From Hydrogenophaga sp. (GTDB lineage: Bacteria; Pseudomonadota; Gammaproteobacteria; Burkholderiales; Burkholderiaceae_C): a stretch of DNA of 42,515 nucleotides. Position numbers and translations under genes: made by a program. This document shows positions 35,371 to 42,515 of the stretch, one piece after another. The DNA is taken from assembly GCA_011391595.1 (NCBI GenBank), contig JAABQG010000031.1, forward strand, positions 1 through 42,515, in the 5' to 3' direction. A model generated the notes under the pieces. That model saw nothing but the letters and a program-made list of their open reading frames with translations. It had not been told where the DNA came from and made no database searches. Every line of letters starts with the position of its first letter. Position 1 is the first letter of the stretch.

Positions 35371-35903
35371 TGGGCACCCCCGGCCACCGGCTGGTCTTCG
35401 CGCATTTTCAGGGCGTCCTGGGCCTCGTCACCCAGCAAGTGGGCGTCCTGCCCGGTGGCGAGCCGGTACAGCACCTGCCCGAAGCGCAGCGCCAGCAGCG
35501 CGAAGCCGATCGGCAGAATGACGCGCGGAATCCACTGCTGCACGGGCATGTCCTGCATCAGGATGCCGACCTCGTGCATCTTGCGCACGTACAGAAAACC
35601 GCCATAGGTCACGATCACGGCATAGACGATGCACAAGACGGTTGCCACGGCCCCCACCGCCCGCGCCGCCCGCGGGCCCAGCAGCTTGACGAAAGCATCC
35701 ACGCCGATATGGGCGCCCACGCGCACGCCATAGGCCATGCCGATGAAGATCAGCCACGCGAACATCACGCCGGTGAGCTCGACGGCCCACACGAAGCTGT
35801 AGTTGAAGACGTAGCGCGCAACCACCTGCGCGAAAGTGACCAGCGTCATCCCCGCCAGAAGGAAGGAGAGCAGGCTTTCCTCGATTTTTTCGAACCAGCG
35901 CAT
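35367..35903 (-). CDS. dctQ: TRAP transporter small permease subunit
   Basis: A 178-residue membrane protein with four predicted helices, the usual DctQ topology. The N-terminus (MRWFEKIEESLLSFLLAGM) and the second helix (TFAQVVARYVFNYSFVWAVELT) match the family. The C-terminal tail is hydrophilic. It follows dctP after a strong hairpin and overlaps dctM by four bases. DctQ bridges the receptor DctP and the large permease. Confidence 0.93.
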   Translation of the reverse strand: MRWFEKIEESLLSFLLAGMTLVTFAQVVARYVFNYSFVWAVELTGVMFAWLIFIGMAYGVRVGAHIGVDAFVKLLGPRAARAVGAVATVLCIVYAVIVTYGGFLYVRKMHEVGILMQDMPVQQWIPRVILPIGFALLALRFGQVLYRLATGQDAHLLGDEAQDALKMREDQPVAGGAQ

Positions 35904-35912
35904 AGAAGAAAG

Positions 35913-35933
35913 AGGGCCCGCAGTGCGGGCCCT
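35913..35933 (-). terminator. Intercistronic hairpin between dctP and dctQ
   Basis: AGGGCCCGCA and TGCGGGCCCT are perfect inverted arms around one central base, giving a very GC-rich stem of about nine pairs. There is no long T-run after it on the minus strand, so it more likely protects or partly terminates the dctP message than ends the operon. Confidence 0.55.
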
Positions 35934-35946
35934 TCCATGGTGTGGG

Positions 35947-37241
<1,295 letters not shown>

Positions 37242-38084
37242 TCAGCGGCTTTGCGCCAGCGTGCGCTGCGCCAATCGGACCACGGGCGCGTCGACCATGC
37301 GGCCATCCAGGCTGAACACGCCACCTGCGGCCGCGTCGAACGCCGCCAGCACGCGCTGCGCCCACTCCAGCTGCGCTGCGCTGGGTGAAAACGCTGCGTT
37401 GACACCGGCCACCTGCGCCGGATGGATGCACAGCTTGCCGCCAAAGCCGCCGCGCTGCGCCCGCGCTGCGTCCCGCTGCAATTGCGCCATGTCCTGCGTG
37501 CCCGGCGTGACGCCGTCCACCGGTGGTGGCAGGCTGGCGCGGCGCGCGGCCAGCACCACGGCCAGACGCACCGGCATCAGTTCAGCCTCGTCGGGCGCGC
37601 AGGCCAGGCCCAGGTCGGCCTGGAAGTCGAGATTGCCAAAGGCCAGGCGTTGCACCTGCGAGGCGCGCGCCAGCGCGTCCGCTGCGTCCAGCCCGGCGAC
37701 CGATTCGATCAGCGGCAGCAGGGCGCACGCGGGGCCAATGGCAGCTGCAACACGCCGCAGGCCGTCCACCGTTTCAGCCTTGGGCACCATCACGCCGGAA
37801 AGGCCCTGCCCGGCAAGTTGCTGCAGCAGGCTCAGGTCGTCGTCATGAAACGGCGTGCCCAGCGCGTTCATGCGCACCACCAGCCGCGCGCGGTCGGCCG
37901 GGTTGAGTTGAGCGAAGCCGTCCGCCAGCTGCCCGCGCGCGGCGGTTTTTTCCGCAGGCGAAACGGCGTCTTCCAGGTCGATGATCACGGCATCTGCGCC
38001 CGAGGCCAGCGCCTTGGCAAATCGATCCGGCCGGTTGGCAGGAACAAACAAAAAGGAACGGGCCAAGGCCGGCGCGTTGCTCAT
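37242..38084 (-). CDS. HpcH/HpaI (CitE-like) CoA ester lyase, probable citramalyl-CoA lyase
   Basis: A 280-residue CitE-type lyase. The conserved arginine near the N-terminus (FVPANRPDRFAKAL), the acidic motif IIDLEDAV, the metal-binding Glu in LPLIES and Asp in GNLDFQADLG are present. CitE-like stand-alone enzymes split citramalyl-CoA or malyl-CoA types. Together with a CaiB transferase and a MaoC hydratase, the third step of itaconate degradation (citramalyl-CoA to acetyl-CoA and pyruvate, Ccl/RipC) is the best fit. The ATG overlaps the MmgE/PrpD stop by four bases. Confidence 0.85.
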   Translation of the reverse strand: MSNAPALARSFLFVPANRPDRFAKALASGADAVIIDLEDAVSPAEKTAARGQLADGFAQLNPADRARLVVRMNALGTPFHDDDLSLLQQLAGQGLSGVMVPKAETVDGLRRVAAAIGPACALLPLIESVAGLDAADALARASQVQRLAFGNLDFQADLGLACAPDEAELMPVRLAVVLAARRASLPPPVDGVTPGTQDMAQLQRDAARAQRGGFGGKLCIHPAQVAGVNAAFSPSAAQLEWAQRVLAAFDAAAGGVFSLDGRMVDAPVVRLAQRTLAQSR

Positions 38085-39478
38085 GCTGCGCGCGCCAGCA
38101 AGGCACCGACACGGGGCCAGGCGGCCACACCCCACAGTGCATCGACGGCGGCCTGCATTTCCACTGGCGTGGCACCTCCGCTGAACGCGGCAAGGCGCAG
38201 CGCCTTGGCCGTGATCTCCTCGCGGCTGAGTGTGTTGCCGGGGTCACCCTTGGGTTCGTCCACCCGGCCATGCAGTTCGCGCCCATCAGCTGTGTGCACG
38301 GTGACCTTGCCGATCCAGCGCTGCGGGTAGGCGGCGTCCACCTCGTCGTCGAGCTTCATCTCCACGCGATCGCGCAGATTGCGCGTGACCTCGTCCTCGA
38401 AGTGCTGGGCGAACTCGGTCAGCCCGGCGTGGCCGTAGCGCGCCACCAGCGCCAGCACCGTGCCCATGGAAAACTTGCTCTGGTGCACCGTGGCCGGCTT
38501 GACCACCGGGCCCAGCACATCGATGGCGCCCTGATGCACATGCGTCACCACGCGTGCCAGGTCGTCGGGCCGCAGGTGGTGCGTCAACATGACGTGCAGC
38601 AGCGCATCCGCCGCCGGGTGCGTGTGGCGGCACGAGGCATGGTATTTGAACGAGGTCTCGGCGGTGGCCCAGCGCGTGCCCAGGCCGTTGGTCAGTTTCG
38701 CGGGGTTGGCGTCGCTGCTCATGCCGGCGGCCATACCCTGCGGACCTTCGAGAATTTCCGCGGCACCGGTGAAACCGTCTTTCGCCAGGTAAGCCGACAT
38801 CAGGCCCGCAGCGACGGCGTGCGCCGTGTGCAACTGCTTGCTGTCGGCGGCCGTGCGCAGGAACTCCCACAGCCCAGCTGACTGGGTGCCGGCCGAACCG
38901 AAGGCGTGCTGCATCTTCGCGGCGTCCAGCCCCAGCAGGTTGCCCACGGCAGCAGCCGATGCCAGCGTGCCCGCGGTGCCGGTGGTGTGAAACACCTTGT
39001 AGTGCGAGCGGCCGAGGAATTCGCCGACTCGGATGCCCACCTCGTAACCCGCCACGCAGGCTGCCAGCAGCTGGGCGCCACTGGCACCGATGGCTTGCGC
39101 CACCGCCACGGCCGGCGGGAACACCACAGTGGCCGGGTGGAACACCGAGCCGTTGTGCACATCGTCCTGCTCGGCCACATGCGAGGCCGCGGCGTTGGCC
39201 ATGGCCGCCAGATACGGACTGGTCCACACGCGGTTGATGATCACCTCGGAGGGACCCGCCGCCGGGATGTCGCAGCCCGGTGCGGCCTGCGGCCCCATGG
39301 CCAGCGCAAAACGCGTGATGCTTTCCACCGGGCGCGAGTCATGGCCTGCAACGGCGGAGCCAAACCAGTCCACCAGCAGGTCTTCGGTCTTGCGGACCAC
39401 GGACTCTGGAATGGCGTCGAAACGTAAATGGGCCGCAAAGGTGGCGAGTTGGGCGGTGTGGGAATTCATTTCAGGCAT
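38081..39478 (-). CDS. MmgE/PrpD family protein
   Basis: A 465-residue protein of the MmgE/PrpD/aconitate decarboxylase family. Motifs are the early LLVDWFGSAVAGHDSRP, the helix HVAEQDDVHNGSVFHP with the conserved Asp/His of the active site, and the second domain TSFKYHASCRHTHPAADAL. Family members dehydrate 2-methylcitrate, decarboxylate cis-aconitate to itaconate, or isomerise related acids. An MmgE/PrpD gene is also found in Pseudomonas itaconate clusters, where its role is less clear. Two in-frame ATGs (39478, 39469) are possible. An interspersed repeat copy lies between this gene and the CoA-transferase upstream. Confidence 0.9.
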   Translation of the reverse strand: MPEMNSHTAQLATFAAHLRFDAIPESVVRKTEDLLVDWFGSAVAGHDSRPVESITRFALAMGPQAAPGCDIPAAGPSEVIINRVWTSPYLAAMANAAASHVAEQDDVHNGSVFHPATVVFPPAVAVAQAIGASGAQLLAACVAGYEVGIRVGEFLGRSHYKVFHTTGTAGTLASAAAVGNLLGLDAAKMQHAFGSAGTQSAGLWEFLRTAADSKQLHTAHAVAAGLMSAYLAKDGFTGAAEILEGPQGMAAGMSSDANPAKLTNGLGTRWATAETSFKYHASCRHTHPAADALLHVMLTHHLRPDDLARVVTHVHQGAIDVLGPVVKPATVHQSKFSMGTVLALVARYGHAGLTEFAQHFEDEVTRNLRDRVEMKLDDEVDAAYPQRWIGKVTVHTADGRELHGRVDEPKGDPGNTLSREEITAKALRLAAFSGGATPVEMQAAVDALWGVAAWPRVGALLARAA

Positions 39479-39487
39479 TTTTATAGG

Positions 39488-39542
39488 TCAAATCGGCATT
39501 ATCCCAGCGTCGAATGGACATTATTCGCTATTGATTGATGAG
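39488..39542 (+). repeat. Interspersed repeat copy A, inside the catabolic operon
   Basis: TCAAATCGGCATTA, TCCCAGCGTC, 15 bases (GAATGGACATTATTC), GCTATTGATTGATGAG. It fills the 79-base gap between the CaiB and MmgE/PrpD genes and is in the opposite orientation to transcription. Confidence 0.8.
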
Positions 39543-39557
39543 TAACTTGAGTCAGGA

Positions 39558-40739
39558 TCAGATGGCCCCGGCACCGCGCAGCGCAGCAACCGCGGCATCG
39601 CCGTACCCCAGCTCATGCAGGATGGACTCGGTATGCTGCCCCACGGCGGGCACCGGGTCCATGCGGTATTCATAGGCATTGGTGCGGCCGGGTGGCAGCA
39701 AGGCCGGGATGTCTCCGGCCGGCGAACCGACATTGACCCAGCGATCCCGCGCCTTGAGCTGCGGATGCGCCCACAGGCCGGCCATGTCGTTCATGCGCGC
39801 GTTGGCGATCTGGGCTTCGTCGAGCCGCGCCACCACCTGTTCCGTGGTCAGGGCGCCAAAGACGGCCAGGATCAAGGCCGTCAACGCTGCGCGGTTCTCG
39901 TTGCGCTTGGCATTGGCGTCGAAGCGCGGGTCGGTGGCCAGCGCCTCGTCCTGCAGCACCACTTCGCAAAACACCTTCCACTCGCGCTCGTTCTGCAGGC
40001 CCAGCATCACCGTGCCGCCGTCGCCGGCCTGGAACGGGCCATAGGGGTAGATGCTGGCATGCGAGGCCGCGGTGCGCGGCGGCGGCGGCGCGCCGTCGAA
40101 CGCGTAGTACATCGGGTAATTCATCCACTCGGCGAGCGATTCGAGCATGGACACGTCGATGTGGCTGCCCTGCCCCGTCTTGCCGCGCAGCAGCAGCGCC
40201 GACAGGATGCTGGTGTAGGCGTACATGCCGGCCGCAATGTCGGCGACCGAGTTGCCCGCCTTGCTCGGCGCCTCGGGCGTGCCAGTGACCGACAGGAAAC
40301 CCGCCTCGCTCTGGATCAGCAGGTCATACGCTTTCTTGTCTCGGTAGGGGCCGTCGTCGCCGTAGCCCGAAATATCGCAGACGATGAGCCGCGGGTGCGC
40401 TGCCTGCAGCGCCTCGAACGACAGGCCCATGCGCGCCGCGGCACCAGGGGCCAGGTTTTGCACCAGCACGTCCGCCTTTTCCAGCAACTGCATGAGCGCC
40501 TCGATGGCCAGCGGCTGCTTGAGGTCCAGCGTCAGGCTCTCCTTGGACCGGTTGGTCCAGACAAAGTGCGAGGCCAGGCCCTTGACACGGGTATCGTAGG
40601 CGCGCGCAAAGTCACCCACACCGGGGCGTTCGACCTTGATCACACGCGCACCGAGGTCGGCGAGCTGGCGCGTGCAGAACGGGGCGGCGATGGCATGTTC
40701 AAGGGAGACGACGGTGATGCCGTCAAGGGGGCGTGTCAT
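39558..40739 (-). CDS. CaiB/BaiF family CoA-transferase, probable itaconate CoA-transferase
   Basis: A 393-residue family III CoA-transferase. The N-terminus (MTRPLDGITVVSLEHAIAAP, then LADLGARVIKVE) and the segments KESLTLDLK, GNSVADIAAGMYA (catalytic Asp) and GSHIDVSMLESL are characteristic. It would activate a carboxylic acid by transferring CoA from a donor such as succinyl-CoA. Neighbouring hydratase and lyase genes point to itaconate or a related C5 acid. The ATG at 40739 begins the family N-terminus although a weak ribosome site precedes it; the much longer open frame upstream overlaps the dehydrogenase gene and is not part of the protein. Confidence 0.9.
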   Translation of the reverse strand: MTRPLDGITVVSLEHAIAAPFCTRQLADLGARVIKVERPGVGDFARAYDTRVKGLASHFVWTNRSKESLTLDLKQPLAIEALMQLLEKADVLVQNLAPGAAARMGLSFEALQAAHPRLIVCDISGYGDDGPYRDKKAYDLLIQSEAGFLSVTGTPEAPSKAGNSVADIAAGMYAYTSILSALLLRGKTGQGSHIDVSMLESLAEWMNYPMYYAFDGAPPPPRTAASHASIYPYGPFQAGDGGTVMLGLQNEREWKVFCEVVLQDEALATDPRFDANAKRNENRAALTALILAVFGALTTEQVVARLDEAQIANARMNDMAGLWAHPQLKARDRWVNVGSPAGDIPALLPPGRTNAYEYRMDPVPAVGQHTESILHELGYGDAAVAALRGAGAI

Positions 40740-40748
40740 AAATTTCAC

Positions 40749-40800
40749 TTGGTCAGTCGGGGACAGAGCAAAGTTCACTTCGTGTAACTCTTGGTCAGTC
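40749..40800 (-). repeat. Direct repeat pair upstream of the CoA-transferase
   Basis: TTGGTCAGTC occurs at 40749-40758 and again at 40791-40800 (GACTGACCAA on the transcribed strand), 42 bases apart start to start. Between them lies an imperfect inverted repeat, GTTCAC-TTC-GTGTAAC. This fills the gap between the dehydrogenase and CoA-transferase genes. Confidence 0.55.
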
Positions 40801-40810
40801 CCACAAGGTT

Positions 40811-41971
40811 TCAGAAAGACCTCGGCAACCCAAGCACATGCTCGGCCACATAGCTGAAGATCATGTTGGTCGAAATCGGCGCCACCTGGTACAGCCGGGT
40901 CTCGCGGAACTTGCGCTCGATGTCGTATTCGCATGCAAAGCCGAAGCCGCCATGCGTCTGCATGCACACGTTGGCCGCCTCCCAGCTCGCCTTGGCCGCA
41001 AGGTACTTGGCCATGTTGGCCTCGGCGCCAGCGTTCTGGTGCGCGTCGATCTTTTCGCAGGCCTTCCAGCGCATCAGGTTGGCGGCCTCCAGCTCGATGA
41101 AGGCATCTGCAATCGGGAACTGCACACCCTGGTTCTGGCCGATGGGCCGGCCGAACACCCTGCGTTCGCTGGCGTACTTGCGCGCACGGTCGATGAACCA
41201 GTAGCCGTCGCCGATGCATTCGGCCGCGATCAGCGTGCGCTCGGCGTTCAGGCCGTCGAGGAGGGTCTTGAAGCCCTTGCCTTCAGGGCCGAGCAGGTTC
41301 TCCTGCGGGATCTCCAGGTTGTCAAAGAACAGCTCATTGGTCTCGTGGTTGACCATGTTGAGGATCGGGCGCACCGTCATCCCGTTGCCCACCGCGGTCT
41401 TCAGGTCAACCAGGAAGCAGCTCAGACCATCGGAGCGCTTTTGCACGTCGGCCAGCGGCGTGGTGCGGGCCAGCAAAATCATCATGTCGCTGTGCTGGAT
41501 GCGCGAGATCCACACCTTCTGCCCGTTGATGACCCAGCGACCGTCTTTCTTCACCGCCATCGTCTTGAGCTGGGTGGTGTCGCTGCCGGTCGTGGGCTCG
41601 GTCACGCCCATCGACTGGATGCGCAACTCGCCCGTAGCGATGCGCGGCAGGTACTTTTCCTTTTGCTCCGTGGTGCCGCTGCGAACGATGGCGTTCATCA
41701 CGTACATCTGGCCGTGGCAGGCGCCGGAGTTGCCGCCGCCGCGGTTGATCTCCTCCATGATGACCGACGCCTCGGCCATGCTCAGCCCCGAGCCGCCGTA
41801 TTCCGGCGGGATCAGCGCGGCCATCCAGCCGGCCTTGGTCAGCGCATCGACGAAGGCCTCGGGGTAGCCGCGCTGTTCGTCCACCTTGCGGTGGTATTCG
41901 TCGGGGAACTCGGCGCAGAGGGCGCGCACGGCGTCGCGGATTTCCTGGTACTGGTCGGTGGTGTTTTGCAT
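40811..41971 (-). CDS. Acyl-CoA dehydrogenase
   Basis: A 386-residue FAD-dependent dehydrogenase. The N-terminal helical domain (GYPEAFVDALTKAGWMAALIPPEYGG), the FAD/substrate motif MGVTEPTTGSDTTQL, WISRIQHSD, and the C-terminal domain with QTHGGFGFACEYDIERKFRETRL (given here by its parts QTHGGFGFA and ERKFRETRL) are present. The catalytic base is not certain from sequence alone. In Pseudomonas aeruginosa an acyl-CoA dehydrogenase gene sits in the same itaconate cluster. Oxidation of methylsuccinyl-CoA to a mesaconyl/itaconyl-type CoA is a plausible role. It is 24 bases after the MaoC gene. Confidence 0.93.
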   Translation of the reverse strand: MQNTTDQYQEIRDAVRALCAEFPDEYHRKVDEQRGYPEAFVDALTKAGWMAALIPPEYGGSGLSMAEASVIMEEINRGGGNSGACHGQMYVMNAIVRSGTTEQKEKYLPRIATGELRIQSMGVTEPTTGSDTTQLKTMAVKKDGRWVINGQKVWISRIQHSDMMILLARTTPLADVQKRSDGLSCFLVDLKTAVGNGMTVRPILNMVNHETNELFFDNLEIPQENLLGPEGKGFKTLLDGLNAERTLIAAECIGDGYWFIDRARKYASERRVFGRPIGQNQGVQFPIADAFIELEAANLMRWKACEKIDAHQNAGAEANMAKYLAAKASWEAANVCMQTHGGFGFACEYDIERKFRETRLYQVAPISTNMIFSYVAEHVLGLPRSF

Positions 41972-41995
41972 GGGGTTCTCGATATCGGAAATGGA

Positions 41996-42515
41996 TCAGG
42001 CGAGTTCAACGGTGCCTTGCATCGTGAGCCAGCCTTCATGGTCTTGTGCCCAGACGCGAATGCTCTTGCCGTCGGCAGCGGGCTCGCCGTTAAGGCGGTA
42101 CGGGTGCAGGTCGAACGTCGGGCGCACCGCCTTGAAGTTGAACGACCTGACAAAGGCGCCTGAAGCGTTGCGGCGCACCAGGTCGACCAGCTGCGTGGCG
42201 ATCAGCGGGCCGTGCACGATCAAGCCGGGGTAACCCTCGACTTCGGTCACGTACTTGCGGTCGTAGTGGATGCGGTGGCCGTTGAAGGTCAGCGCCGAAT
42301 AGCGGAACAGCAGCACCGGGTCGGGCACGATCTCAAGCTGCCAGGTGGCGCCTTTTTCGGCGGGCACCGGTGGCGGCACCGGGTCGCCGGGCTGGGCGGC
42401 GGCCCGGTAAACGATGTCGTGCTCTTCCGTCAACGACAGATCTTTTGCGTTGTGAACCTCATGCTTGACCAGCACGAACAGCAGGTCGCCGGTGCGCCCC
42501 GCCTTGTGCATCACT
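41996..42515 (-). CDS. MaoC/HTD2-type dehydratase, probable itaconyl-CoA or mesaconyl-CoA hydratase, partial
   Basis: The C-terminal 172 or so residues; the gene continues past the right edge. The motif ALTFNGHRIHYDRKY with the catalytic His, followed by YPGLIVHGPLIATQLVDL, marks the C-terminal hotdog domain of the HTD2/FAS1-like dehydratase family to which itaconyl-CoA hydratase (Ich) and mesaconyl-C4-CoA hydratase belong. It would add water to an unsaturated C5-dicarboxyl-CoA to form citramalyl-CoA. It is the first visible gene of the catabolic series and 24 bases upstream of the acyl-CoA dehydrogenase. Confidence 0.85.
   Translation of the reverse strand, partial: VMHKAGRTGDLLFVLVKHEVHNAKDLSLTEEHDIVYRAAAQPGDPVPPPVPAEKGATWQLEIVPDPVLLFRYSALTFNGHRIHYDRKYVTEVEGYPGLIVHGPLIATQLVDLVRRNASGAFVRSFNFKAVRPTFDLHPYRLNGEPAADGKSIRVWAQDHEGWLTMQGTVELA

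Overview
The window looks like a chromosomal segment from a betaproteobacterium of the order Burkholderiales, most likely family Comamonadaceae (Polaromonas/Rhodoferax/Variovorax-like). Reasons: high GC coding sequence, a pyruvate dehydrogenase operon whose E3 subunit carries its own lipoyl domain, a class-2 PyrD next to RpiA, Bug/TRAP-type transport genes, and a short interspersed repeat (core CCAGCGTC-N15-GCTAT) of a kind I associate from memory with this family. No rRNA, tRNA, CRISPR array, complete insertion sequence or prophage is visible.

Layout. (1) 1-5584, minus strand: aceE-aceF-[proteasome-like peptidase]-lpdA. A small Thr1 Ntn-hydrolase that fits the betaproteobacterial proteasome homologue (BPH) is translationally coupled to aceF by a GTGA overlap. 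(2) 5585-8935, plus strand: a palindrome-rich divergent promoter, then a membrane PAS histidine kinase overlapping a FixJ-type response regulator. (3) 9008-14495: housekeeping genes folD, an M3 oligopeptidase, an exported CGPC glutaredoxin-like protein, rpiA (minus) and pyrD. (4) 14533-18601, minus: fadH, DUF3820, a SUI1/YciH-like protein, an aldo/keto reductase and a DUF6172-like protein. (5) 18696-20367, minus: two paralogous double-FHA proteins with an unrecognised 83-84-residue protein between them. (6) 20536-22293, plus: an AlkD-like DNA alkylation repair protein, an unknown small protein and a DEDDy exonuclease. (7) 22332-26596: an SDR, exported MsrB and MsrA coupled by ATGA, a MaoC hydratase, a small secreted protein with a frameshifted tail, the remnant of a Bug-type receptor gene and a carboxymuconolactone decarboxylase-like protein. 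(8) 26722-28453: DUF2256 overlapping an FeS-type photolyase. (9) 28454-30071: a decayed accessory patch with a frameshifted HTH antitoxin, a Bug-like 3' remnant and an Mrr-type nuclease with an in-frame stop. (10) 30119-34009: a PLP aminotransferase, a dienelactone hydrolase-like protein, a degenerate BLUF-like protein and nth. (11) 34093-42515, minus: an apparent catabolic operon of MaoC hydratase, acyl-CoA dehydrogenase, CaiB CoA-transferase, MmgE/PrpD protein, CitE-like lyase and a DctPQM TRAP transporter. This set matches the itaconate degradation clusters known in Pseudomonas (activation, hydration, cleavage to acetyl-CoA and pyruvate) with a transporter added.

Themes. Central carbon entry (PDH) may be linked to a divergent two-component system and a proteolytic chamber. 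Methionine sulfoxide repair and a redox domain are placed in the cell envelope. The repeat family occurs in seven copies with invariant internal spacing; two copies lie in frame inside the flexible linkers of AceF and LpdA. Several genes (Bug receptor, antitoxin, mrr, secreted protein tail) are broken, showing ongoing decay between 25 and 30 kb.
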